This document shows positions 9,730 through 18,526 of a stretch of DNA of 22,016 bases, one piece after another. Location: NCBI GenBank assembly GCA_015501595.1, contig JADNRX010000800.1, positions 1 through 22,016 on the forward strand. The letters run 5' to 3'. The translations under genes were made by a program, and so were the position numbers. The notes beneath the pieces are model-generated. The model was not told the origin of the DNA and did not search any database. It saw only the letters and a list, made by a program, of their open reading frames with translations. Every line of letters starts with the position of its first letter. The first letter of the stretch is position 1. This DNA comes from Hymenopellis radicata (taxonomy: Eukaryota; Basidiomycota; Agaricomycetes; Agaricales; Physalacriaceae).

Positions 9730-10306
9730 GGGCCGAACAGATCAGGGATGGTGGTGGTTCTGAAGAGACAACGTGACAGGGCGTTACAGTGTACGCGTCT
9801 CGATCATATTCACGCCCGACTGAGGCCCGACGTCAATTCAACGTGTAAATCATAACAAATTCCTAGCCAAGACGGTCGACGATGCCAAAATCATCCATGT
9901 AACAACTAGTTCACCATCGCAAGCTTATAATGCTCAGTTTGGAAGAGATCGGAGCGACTCTCAGGTATATCGGAAACTGGCTTTTAACCGAAATCTCGTC
10001 TTCTTTGTCACCTTCTCTCAATCCAGGCAAGGAAGTCTTTCTTGGGGCCGTAGCAGCGACGATGGATGTGTTTGGAGGAGAGGACGGGTTTGAGCTGGCG
10101 CTTCTGCAAGGCTTCTACACGCGTGGTCTAGCGACGAAAATGCCCGAGGCGATGATGTCGGAACGATGCCTTCGGACACAGTGCTCTCCAAGAAATTTCA
10201 TAGCGAGGCGTTTGACGTACCATGTCACAAGAGATACGAGTCAGCCTAGTCATGCAAGAGAAGGGAGAACCAAATAAAGTCAATAAATTACACCATTAAA
10301 TCTAGA
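9730..10306. other. Region upstream of ISWI with one doubtful ORF
   Basis: The interval lies between the ISWI start and the MEF1 stop, both on the reverse strand, so it must contain the ISWI promoter. It also holds a 115-codon forward frame described separately. I see no TATA box close to the ISWI start, and no repeat or RNA gene. Confidence 0.4.
9930..10277 (+). CDS. Doubtful 115-aa hypothetical ORF
   Basis: It begins with a true ATG and reads MLSLEEIGATLRYIGNWLL, then a hydrophobic or amphipathic part (VFLGAVAATMDVFGGEDGF) and a polar C-terminus. Its layout, divergent from ISWI and convergent with MEF1, is what a compact fungal genome allows for a small gene, and no better gene occupies the interval. 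The protein matches no family I know, and the stop lies only 30 nt from the MEF1 stop. It could equally be chance. Confidence 0.2.
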   Translation: MLSLEEIGATLRYIGNWLLTEISSSLSPSLNPGKEVFLGAVAATMDVFGGEDGFELALLQGFYTRGLATKMPEAMMSERCLRTQCSPRNFIARRLTYHVTRDTSQPSHAREGRTK

Positions 10307-13105
10307 TTACTTTTTCGCCTGCGGCATAGTCTTCCTGTACTCCTCATGCAGTTCCTTCTGCAATGACATGATGACCGGTGCATGAGTCTACAAGAAAATG
10401 AGCTTTCGTTACTGTCAAAATGACTCTGGGAGCGTACCTTGTATTCCATGCTGAATTCACCCTTGCCCTGCGTAGCACCCCGAAGCTGATTCGAGTACCC
10501 GAACATATCGTTCAAAGCGACCTCCGCGTTACACACGAACTCGTCGTCGCGTACTTCGCTGTCTACGATGTTTCCTCGGCGAGTTGTAAGACTACCAATA
10601 ACGACGCCTATGGGACACTATAAGTATCGACGGCGAATCGGAGGGTAATCACAACGAACTTTGGAATTCTCCCGGGGCAACGACCTCGACGTTCATGATA
10701 GGCTCCAATACGATTGGACGAGCATTGTGGTAGATCTCACGGAAAGCACCAATTGCTGCCATTCTGAACGCAAGTTCGGAAGAATCGACGTTGTGGTAGG
10801 CACCATCCTGCAAAACGAATCGAACACCGCCGATAGGGTTGCCAGACAAGGTACCCTTTTCCATTGCTTGAAGGAAACCCTACGACTTGTTAAATCCTGG
10901 GGGGAAAGCCAACAGCACGAACAAGCTTACTCTTTCGACACCGGGAATGTACTGCTCAGGAATAACGCCACCGACAACACGGCAAACGAATTCGGCTCCC
11001 TCGGGGATGGGTTCGATGTACCCCATAATACGGGCAAACTGACCGGCACCTCCCGTTTGCTTCTTGTGGGTGAAACTGAAAGGCGCACGCTGTGTGACGG
11101 TTTCCCGGAATGCGACCTTCGGCTTTCCAGTTGAGCACCCAACGTTGTACTCTCGCTTCATGCGCTCGACATAGATCTCCAAATGAAGTTCTCCCATTCC
11201 AGATATGATTGTCTATGGGCAATGTAAGTAGGAGTTGCGTTGGAACTCGTGAGGTCATACCTCTTTACTCTCGTGGTCCACATGTACACGGAAGGTGGGA
11301 TCCTCCTTCTTGAATCGGTTGAGGGCCTTTGAGAAATTGGGCGTCTCCTTGCCTTCGATCTTGAGAGAGAGAGAAATGACCGGTTCCGGAACGAACATGG
11401 ATTCCTAAATTTGCCATCAATCAGTAGGTGTCGTGTTTGTGGTAGAAAAGTCCAACCATAGAGAAGCTTGTTGTTCCATCCGTAAAGGTATCACCAGATG
11501 AGCATTCAACGCCGAATATAGCGCAAATTTCACCGGGGCCAATTGAGTCGATATCCTCCATTTCATTACTATGCATCCTGACGAGACGAGGCACCTTGAC
11601 CTTCTTGCCACTGCGCGCGTTGTAGATGACGTTGGCACGCTTCAGAGTTCCCTGATACACACGCATGTAGGTAAGTTGTCCGAATCGTCCTTCTTCCAGC
11701 TTGAACGCCAGTCCAACGAGGGGAGCATTCGCGGCCGGATACAAAGGCACTTGGGGAGCATCAACGGGTTGTTCCGTGTCGTGCGCAACTACTGAAGACT
11801 CCGCGGGATTGGGCAAGTAAGCACATACTCCGTCAAGGAGAGGCTGGACCGCAGTGTTCTTGACGGCTGAACCCATGAAGACCGGTGAAAACCTGAGTCC
11901 AATAGTAGCCCGGCGGATAGCTTGAGCAAGTATCTCGTTGCTGATGGGTTCATCCATCACGAACAGCTCGCCAACTTCCTCGTCGACGTCAGCAATTTGT
12001 TCAATGAGTTCAGCGCGCTTCTGCTGGGCCAGTTCGATGATATCAGCGGGAATTTCGTCCTTGATTACAACGTCGATGCTAAGATAACTTTAGAACTTTG
12101 GAAGCAAGTGTGTAATGAGACAGCCTACCCCTTGACACCCTCGTTGTAGATAGAACGCCAATGAACGAGATCGACGACACCGCAGAAATCGGCTTCAGTG
12201 CCTATCGGTACTTGGACGGCAGCCGCAGGCATCCTTAGCTTTGTGCGAATTTGGTTGACAATACGCCATGGGTTAGCACCAGGTCTGGGGCATATTAATG
12301 GGTATAAACATAAACAGAGACGCGTCAGACCTGTCCATCTTGTTGACGAAGGAAATCCGGGGAACACCATAGCGTCTCATTTGCCGATCGACCGTTGTTG
12401 TTTGACTCTGTGAAAAGATAAATATAACGTTAACACCTTTGAAAGTATGCTCGCCTGAACACCAGCAACAGCACAGAGAACGAGAATGGCGCCGTCCAGG
12501 ACACGAAGAGCTCGCTCTACTTCTATTGTGAAATCGACGTGTCCTACACGAAACAGTCAGACTATACCCGAACAAGAATGAAATCAAAAGTACCGGGCGT
12601 GTCTATAATGTTGATAGCGTACTTGTTCTTCTCTCCCGAGATGGGTTCCGTGGCTTCCCAATCACAGAATGTTGCGGCACTTTGAATGGTGATACCTTTT
12701 TCGCGTTCCAAATCCATACTGTCCATTTTAGCACCGACATTATCGCGTCCACGGACCTAGTACAAGTTTAAGAGCAGGCTGGGCGCGAAAACGCAAGAAT
12801 ACACGCACTTCGTGAATGTCACGGATCCTTCCGGTGTAATACAGAATTCGCTCCGTCAGTGTTGTCTTGCCAGAGTCAATGTGTGCAGAAACACCAATAT
12901 TCCTTTGGAACCGTAAACGCTTATGGTCCTGCTCCGTCAACGTGAGTCTAGGGTCCAGTGGTGGAGGAGGAGGAGGGGCAAGCTCGTCTTCCTCCTCCTT
13001 GAGAGCTGTGGCGGTCGACGCCCAACGGCTGGCATAAGAGAATATACTAGAAAGCTGGGAAGACCTGTGGGAGCACGGCCGAGCCAACGACCTGCTCAAC
13101 AACAT
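10307..13105 (-). CDS. MEF1: Mitochondrial elongation factor G (mEF-G1)
   Basis: The GTPase that drives tRNA-mRNA translocation on mitochondrial ribosomes. Eleven exons give 766 aa with no frame break. The introns are 12757-12808, 12544-12593, 12408-12454, 12285-12330, 12079-12128, 11405-11456, 11213-11260, 10880-10930, 10608-10659 and 10388-10437. The N-terminus [20 protein letters not shown] is rich in Arg/Ser and lacks acidic residues, a mitochondrial presequence. GTPase motifs are G1 AHIDSGKT (about residue 75), G3 DTPGH, G4 NKMD and a G5-type GSA. Domain II has [20 protein letters not shown] and domain IV has the [12 protein letters not shown] segment. Ser replaces the commoner Ala in G1, which also occurs in mitochondrial EF-G. 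It is divergent from SEC13, with 127 nt between the start codons. The third intron is GC-AG. Confidence 0.96.
12408..12454 (-). other. GC-AG intron in MEF1
   Basis: The exon ends GGT GTT CAG, the intron opens GCGAGC and ends TTTTCACAG, and the next exon begins AGT CAA ACA. The joined protein reads [17 protein letters not shown], the conserved EF-G sequence after G3. No GT donor nearby keeps both the frame and these residues. Confidence 0.85.
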
Positions 13106-13232
13106 TGCGAAATGGCGTCCTCGTCGTCGTCGGGACAAAATTTGGGTAACGATCGGAGTCCGGTCCGCGCGAGCTGAGTTTGAAAATGGTCCGGTGTAAC
13201 AATTTCGGTGACGGACACGTCTATAATACACC
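13106..13232. promoter_or_regulatory. Compact divergent promoter between MEF1 and SEC13
   Basis: Only 127 nt separate the MEF1 start (13105, reverse) from the SEC13 start (13233, forward). Both 5' leaders and all core promoter elements must fit here or extend into the neighbouring genes. An AT-rich CTATAATACA lies right next to the SEC13 ATG, too close to act as its TATA box. Co-regulation of the two genes is inference. Confidence 0.6.
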
Positions 13233-14422
13233 ATGGTAAGTCCCGCTCGACGGCGTGTTCGATGGCGCTGAGCCGTGTCTACGCAGCCTACAACGTCGGT
13301 ATCCGACTCTGTCCCTATAGAAACGTCCCATGAGGACATGATAGTGGGTGCACACGCTCTCGCACTCCGTTCTTCTGCTCACCGTTGAGCAGCATGATGC
13401 CCAACTGGACTATTACGGGAAACGCCTCGCGACATGCTCCTCTGACCGCACCGTCAAGGTCTTTGACGTTGTTGACGGAGATACACAGAGAACTGGCGGG
13501 CATACACTGAAGGGGTACGTTATATTTGTTCAACTTTGCTTACAGCTGAACAACTTTATAGACACACTGGTCCCGTCTGGCAGGTCGCCTGGGCGCACCC
13601 CAAGTTTGGAAATATACTCGCGTCCTGCTCTTACGATGGAAAAGCCCTCATCTGGAAGGAACAGCCTGGCAGGGTTCTGCTGGTGGTGGATGGTCCAAGA
13701 TAAAAGAACACACTCTGCACACAGCGTCAGGTGAGCCTCACTAAAAGCTGTATTTCTGTATTTACACGTCCTTCATAGTGAACTCGGTGTCCTGGGCACC
13801 TCACGAAATTGGCGCCATTCTCGCCTGCGCGTCTTCGGATGGCAAAATCTCTGTGCTCTCCTTCAAAAATGACGGTCAGTGGGACGCTGCCATGTTCCCC
13901 GCCCACGGAATCGGCTGCAATGCTGTCTCTTGGGCTCCTCCTCACCCGCCTGCCTCGCTCATCTCACCTCAATCCACCACCACTCCCCCAATCAAGCGTT
14001 TCGCGTCTGCCGGCTGCGACAACCTTGTAAAAATCTGGGGCTATCGTGAAGACTCGCAGTCGTGGGTTGAAGAAGAGACTCTCGAAGGCCACACCGACTG
14101 GGTTCGTGACGTTGCGTGGGCACCGAGCATTGGACTTCCTCGCAGTTACATAGCCACGGCCTCCCAAGATCGTACTGTACTTATTTGGACCAAGGATGGA
14201 GCTGGTCCATGGGTCAAGAACCAGCTATATCCTCCACCTGCCGCCCAGCAGGCTGGTGCTGCTCCTGCGAAGAGTTCGGGTAGATTCGATGATGTGGTCT
14301 GGCGGGTGTCGTGGAGTTTGGCTGGCAATCTTCTCGCTGTCAGCTGTGGCGATGGAAAGGTCACCCTCTGGAAGGAAACCCTCAAGGGGGAGTGGGAGTG
14401 TGTCAGCGACATGGACAGCTAA
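13233..14422 (+). CDS. SEC13: Sec13, COPII coat and nuclear pore WD40 protein
   Basis: A six-bladed beta-propeller that pairs with Sec31 in the COPII cage and with Nup145C/Nup96 in the Y-complex of the nuclear pore. Five exons are inferred: 13233-13235 (ATG alone), 13287-13343, 13393-13514, 13562-13730 and 13779-14422, about 331 aa. The protein opens [20 protein letters not shown], then [40 protein letters not shown] and [16 protein letters not shown]. Near 13668-13674 one base is missing: the frame in use runs into a TAA at 13701, while the adjacent frame gives [16 protein letters not shown] and splices on to [20 protein letters not shown]. Later blades include [15 protein letters not shown] and [16 protein letters not shown], and it ends SDMDS. 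The match to Sec13 is unmistakable, and the break is very likely a sequence error in this single-copy essential gene. Confidence 0.95.
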
Positions 14423-14600
14423 TTCAACACTTATTTGTATGTTATGGAATCAGGATTTTTTGAGCTCTGAATGCTAGGAGGGAACTCTGAGTCTTCGAAT
14501 GCCAGTTCTAGCATACTATCATTCTTGAAGGATACTGGTCACTGTAATCAATGTGAGCGGCAGAACAAGTGAAGGCCACGAGTAGCACTACACAAAGGAA

Positions 14601-15654
14601 CTACGTCTCTGGTTGCTTTTGTAAAGACTTGAAATTACGCTTCAACTGACGGCCTTCTCTCATGCTGTAACGTCTACGGTGTTCGCCCTCCGGCTTATTC
14701 CTCCGCGACAACTGTCGTTTCTTCGTCTTCTGCGTATCGGGCGGATCCCCGTCAGGTATCGAGAGCAGTTCATCGTCGTACTGTGCGATGGATTTGACGA
14801 ACGTCTTCCGCGCTGTTAGAGCTGTATGAAGACGATCACTGACAGCTGAACGGTACGTTAGAATCGGGGAATTCGCAAATGGACGATGCGTACGCGGTAG
14901 GCTGTCATCACCGCCGTACATGGACTGAAGACGGCGTTCTGCGTTTTGGATCACACTGCAAAGGTTCAGACTAGGGAAAAGAGGTGCGAGAGGTACGAGC
15001 TACGCACGTCGGATCCATCATATTCTCGCTGCCGACCACTTGAAGGACGTATTTCCAGTCAATGGGGTTCAGCCGATTCTGTAGACTGTCCGCCCTCGAT
15101 TGAGTGTACGAAGCAATCACAGCCAATATCGAGTCAAGGAAATTTGAAGTCGCCAACGCAAAATGAGGCAAATATTCCTCTCTATCTTCGTCATCACCAT
15201 CATCATCCTGCTGCTGAATCTTCGACATCATGACCGAGATCTCCTCTTGGAGAGTCCATTCTGGTTTGGACACGTCCTCCAAAAGAAGAGGCCACTTCAT
15301 CCAAGCTACTTTCATCTTCTGTCTTTTCCTCTCCGAGATTGGCGGCGGCGATGCAGAGATTTTGCGCTTCAGACCGCTCGAAGGAGGCGGGCTCGTGCTG
15401 GGTCCCGCGATAGGCGATGTGGGACGAAGGGCGACGGATTCGTCACTGCCCTCTTCGTCGTCGGACGCATTTTGAGAAAAGGGCTCTTCGTGGTAGTAAT
15501 CCGAGCCGTTCTCTTGATAGTGTCGCGAAAGCTGCGTCGTGAGGTCCATGGTGTTGCTAGTCCGCAGGGCGCGTAAAAGCGCATTATACTCGCTCAGCTC
15601 AGAGTGCAGCTCTGGCGCAACGCGGCGCTCTTTGCCTTTGCCTTTTCTCTGCAT
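14601..15654 (-). CDS. Nuclear-type protein of unknown function
   Basis: Two coding exons (15654-15008 and 14955-14601), joined across a GT-AG intron at 14956-15007, give 333 aa. The start ATG follows a probable 5'-UTR intron. The N-terminus is basic (MQRKGKGKERR). An acidic, Ser/Pro-rich segment follows, then a nuclear-localisation-like KRKISASPPPISERKRQKMK. A conserved-looking core has WMKWPLLLEDVSKPEWTLQE, SNFLDSILAVIASYTQSRAD and NRLNPIDWKYVLQVVGSENM. The C-terminus is strongly basic (KTKKRQLSRRNKPEGEHRRR). The layout is that of a fungal nuclear factor. A resemblance to RNA polymerase I upstream-activation-factor subunits such as Rrn9 crossed my mind, but I cannot support it. It is convergent with SEC13 and divergent from the epoxide hydrolase. 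Confidence 0.8.
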
Positions 15655-15819
15655 ATTGATCTACAGAATGGAACGGTCAGTACGAGTCTGAACCAAGTTT
15701 GAATATGTACTTACTGAACCCGTGATGGAGGTTTGCTGTGAACCTGTGAACACTTAAAATAACCCAAGGTAAGCCGGATATCATCATACCCGAAATCCCT
15801 CTTGCTCGCTCCCTTCATC
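15655..15819. promoter_or_regulatory. Divergent promoter with a 5'-UTR intron
   Basis: The starts of the reverse-strand nuclear protein (15654) and the forward epoxide hydrolase (15820) are 165 nt apart. On the reverse strand a GTAAGTAC donor at 15714 and a TTCTGTAG acceptor at 15661 define a 54-nt intron in the untranslated leader: no in-frame ATG exists upstream, and an in-frame TAA lies 5' of it. The hydrolase leader just before its ATG is C/T rich (CTTGCTCGCTCCCTTCATC). Confidence 0.55.
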
Positions 15820-17166
15820 ATGTCCATGGATCCCAAGAATCCCAATAGCTTCTGTCTAAGGAAAATATCGCTCACTACTGGCAGAGACTATCAATTCGTG
15901 GATGAAGTACCGGACAACTACAGTGATACAACCTACACGCCCACGCTTCTATGCATTCACGGGTTTCCCGATCTCTGGCAAGCTGCTCTTCTCTCAGTCT
16001 CTGGAGGTGCTCTATCTCAATCCAATCACCAGGTATGGCTGGCGCTACCAAATTGGTCCTTGGGTACGTAGCGGCTACCGCGTCATTGTGCCGACCATGT
16101 TGGGATACGGAGAAACCGACAAGCCCTCCTCGCCAGCCGAGTACACGATGAAGAAGCTATGCGCGGACCTCGTCGCCTTGCTGGACTTTCTGGACATCGA
16201 GAAGCCTGTTAGTAGTTGTCTAGCTCTATTCGGACGCGTAATAATGCGAAATAGGTGGTTATTGGTCATGATTGGGGCGCGTATACTGCGGCGCGGTTTG
16301 CGCTTTGGCATCCGAGCAGATTGAATGCATTGATCATGTATGCGTGCCGTTTCATGATGGGTGGAATGTTAACTGACTTTGTGATAGAATGTCGGTTCCG
16401 TACATGCCGCCGTCGCGTGAACACGTCTCGATTCACGAGATTGCGAAACGCGCGCCCAATCTGAGGTACCAAGCATATTTCAGCGATCCTAATTCTACAC
16501 CACAAGTGGAAGAACTGGTAATTGGTTTTCCCCGTTCAAGTGGCGTCACCACGTTAAAGGGTTTTGTCATTATAGTTGGTGCCGTTCTTGAAGATGGTTT
16601 GGTCCGTTCCCGGGACAAATCCTGGTGTAAATTTCATACAAGTTGAGAATTGGGGTCAAATCAACCACGAAGAGTTGAATAAAGTTCCATTATTATTGAC
16701 ACCTGAGGTTCGGCGTATGATTGGGAAATGCTCGAGCACGCTCTAACTGTGTTCTCCTCCAGGAGTTCGACTACTATCACACTGAATTGAAGAAGGGTAT
16801 GAATGGTCCCTTGAATTATTACCGCACAGATAAGCTTCGTCACGACGAGGAGAAAGGTGCGGGCAATTTGTATAAGGATCTCCTCGGGACGTCATTTAAT
16901 TTTGGTTGCAATTATAGCGGCCGGGTTGCCCTCCCATCTACGCGATGATTTACCGGTCCTCTTCCTGTGGGGTACCAAGGATCCAACGACGGTTGCGTCT
17001 TCTATTGCAAAGGCGCACAAGTTTATCCTCGTCTGCAGGATATAGCGCTGGAAGGAAAGGACATTGGATACAGGTGGAGGCCAAGGAGGAAGTGACGCGG
17101 CAGGTACTGACGTGGCTGGACACGCTATCGCTTCGGCAGAGTGTGTATTCGAAAGCCAAAATGTAG
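15820..17166 (+). CDS. Soluble epoxide hydrolase, alpha/beta-hydrolase fold
   Basis: Expected to hydrolyse epoxides to vicinal diols. Seven exons are inferred: 15820-15977, 16033-16207, 16255-16337, 16388-16517, 16576-16707, 16763-16856 and 16918-17166, about 340 aa. The start MSMDPKNP is the first ATG after a C/T-rich leader. Visible motifs are the oxyanion-hole HGFPDLW, GYRVIVPTMLGYGETDKP, the nucleophile elbow VIGHDWGAYTAARF (Asp nucleophile), the cap segment FDYYHTELKKGMNGPLNYYR with the likely cap tyrosines, and the acid in WGTKDPTTV. The catalytic His lies in GHWIQVEAKEEV. Between the acid and the His two single bases appear to be missing (CC at 17027-17028, GG at 17059-17060); without them the frame stops about 40 residues early, before the His. 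The first intron is GC-AG. Partial rearranged copies lie downstream. Confidence 0.87.
15978..16032 (+). other. GC-AG intron in the epoxide hydrolase
   Basis: The exon ends GAT CTC TG, the intron opens GCAAGC and ends CACCAG, and the next exon begins G TAT GGC TGG. The result is HGFPDLWYGWRYQIGPW, the expected family sequence. No GT donor nearby retains the HGFPDLW motif. Confidence 0.8.
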
Positions 17167-17442
17167 CGGAGTACTTAGGTGGAAAGAGCAAGGTTCGCTT
17201 ATACACAAGTCTAAACACCGAGATGTTCACCGCAGTCAATATGAATGACATTGTGTGCAGACGAAATTTTCATGGAGCAGAAAAAGTTTGTTAACAAGGC
17301 CATGACTTCATCACGCTTCAAGTATCCTGGGGTAACACCTATATTTCTTTCCAGTAATGCGATCCACCAATGTCGGCCAGAATGAATACAAAAACGGTGC
17401 GAGAGCTTGTGTGACGCTGGCAAGAAGACCATCCTCTCTCGA
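17167..17442. other. 3' flank of the epoxide hydrolase
   Basis: Non-coding sequence after the hydrolase stop at 17164-17166. Its first part, up to about 17260, is repeated at 18365-18526, so the duplication included the 3' flank. Nothing else is recognised. Confidence 0.5.
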
Positions 17443-17700
17443 TTACCGACCCGCCTCTTCAAGTTTGAGCCCAGATTGATTTTCATGGAGGCCGGTCGAG
17501 TCTACATCGCCCGCAGAGGACCAAAATGAGCCTTCCACGCCGCACGGTGGCGGGAAGGATACAAGAGAAGGATGCTTGATGAACAGGGCTTGATATAAGA
17601 CGAGGGACGTCGACGCGGCTTTTATGGAACCGTAGACCGGCCGAGTGGGGCAAGGAATGACTGCACCGAGTGACGACACAAGGAGGATGGAGGGCGATGC
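17443..17700 (-). pseudogene. Short-chain dehydrogenase relic
   Basis: On the reverse strand the frames read SILLVSSLGAVIPCPTRPVY and then GSIKAASTSLVLYQALFIKH. This is the strand-5 plus YxxxK catalytic region of a classical short-chain dehydrogenase (Tyr and Lys in VYGSIKAAS, Ser in the VSS strand). An adjacent frame carries CILPATV, where this family usually has its PG/PA-T loop, so at least one shift is present. No N-terminal Rossmann TGxxxGxG half is found upstream (17701-17900), and the C-terminal tail (SFWSSAGDVDSTGLH...) is not family-like. I read it as a decayed gene fragment; missing bases like those elsewhere could account for part of the break but not for the missing N-terminal half. 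Confidence 0.6.
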
Positions 17701-18012
17701 AGAGGAACGCGTGAGTAAGGGGATCTACGCGATATGAGCGGGAGTCTATGCATGCACGTACAAAGGTCACCGCCACAACGAGCGGTAGTAGTTTATATGC
17801 GTGCAACCTCGGTAGCGGAGACCGCCGTTTGCATGGTGGTTACTTTGCAGTTTCTGGACGCTATTTTCCTGTGATACCAAGAACTGGTGGCAACGCAGAG
17901 ACGCCTGCCGTCAAGATTTTATAACGCGTCGAACCCGTTCCATTCTAGAGCGGAATCACGATCATTACAAACACAGTTTTGCTGAGTTACTCTCGCCGTT
18001 TTGAAGGGTGTC
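17701..18012. other. Unassigned stretch between relics
   Basis: Lies between the dehydrogenase relic and the inverted hydrolase fragment. I find no coherent coding frame and no match by eye to the hydrolase or to any transposon end. Confidence 0.35.
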
Positions 18013-18364
18013 GCAATAGAGGACACAACCGTCGTTGGATCCTTTGTACCCCACAGGAAGAGGACCGGTAAATCATCGCGTAGATGGGAGGGCAACCCGG
18101 CCGCTATAATTGCAACGAAAATTAAATGACGTCCCGAGGAAATCCTTATACAAATTGCCCGCACCTTTCTCCTCGTCGTGCCGAAGCTTATCTGTGCGGT
18201 AATAATTCAAGGGACCATTCGTATCCTTCTTCAATTCAGTGTGATAGTAGTCGAACTCCTGGAGGAGAAACACCGTGACAGTCAGAGCGTGCTCAAACGT
18301 CCCCAATCATACGCCGAACAATAATGGACCTTTATTCAACTCTTCGTGGTTAATCTGACCCCAA
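18013..18364 (-). pseudogene. Inverted partial copy of the epoxide hydrolase
   Basis: The reverse complement matches about 16651-17012 of the epoxide hydrolase, including two introns, so it arose as a DNA duplication and not by retroposition. Over the exon that starts with the FDYYHTELKK segment I count 3 differences in 98 nt. Its protein would read FDYYHTELKKDTNGPLNYYR and then LPSHLRDDLPVLFLWGTKD. About 10 nt, including the donor region of the preceding intron, is missing (TTATTG joins directly to TTCGGCG). Similarity ends abruptly at TCTATTGC on one side and at TTGGGG on the other. The copy lacks the nucleophile half and the catalytic His, so it cannot be functional. Confidence 0.9.
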
Positions 18365-18526
18365 GACGCGGTAGGTACTGACGTGGCTGGACACGCTATC
18401 GCTTCGGCGGAGTGTGCATTCAAAAGCCAAAATGTAGCGGAGTAGGTGGAAAGAATAAGGTTCGCTTATACATAGTCTAAACACCGAGATGTTCACCGCA
18501 GTGAATATGAATGACATTGTGTGCAG
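18365..18526 (+). pseudogene. Direct partial copy of the hydrolase 3' end and flank
   Basis: Matches 17094-17260 (last coding codons, stop and 3' flank of the epoxide hydrolase) in direct orientation. It starts exactly where the inverted piece ends and finishes at ATTGTGTGCAG. Roughly eight substitutions and two small gaps (CTTA missing; one base missing in TATACACAAG) separate the copies. The 82 nt that joins the two source segments in the intact gene (about 17013-17093, with the catalytic His) is absent. With the neighbouring inverted piece this shows a duplication followed by, or made with, an internal inversion and deletion. Confidence 0.88.

Noticed and set aside
10661..11134. Forward 157-codon frame inside MEF1
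   Set aside because: Antisense to domain IV of mEF-G and runs across two MEF1 introns; no independent support.
15163..15576. Forward 137-codon frame inside the 14601-15654 gene
   Set aside because: Antisense to a two-exon gene whose frame and splice join are consistent; the hydrophobic look comes from antisense Asp/Glu codons.
18013..18526. Retroposed copy of the epoxide hydrolase
   Set aside because: The copy keeps intron sequences and 3' flank, so it arose by DNA-level duplication.
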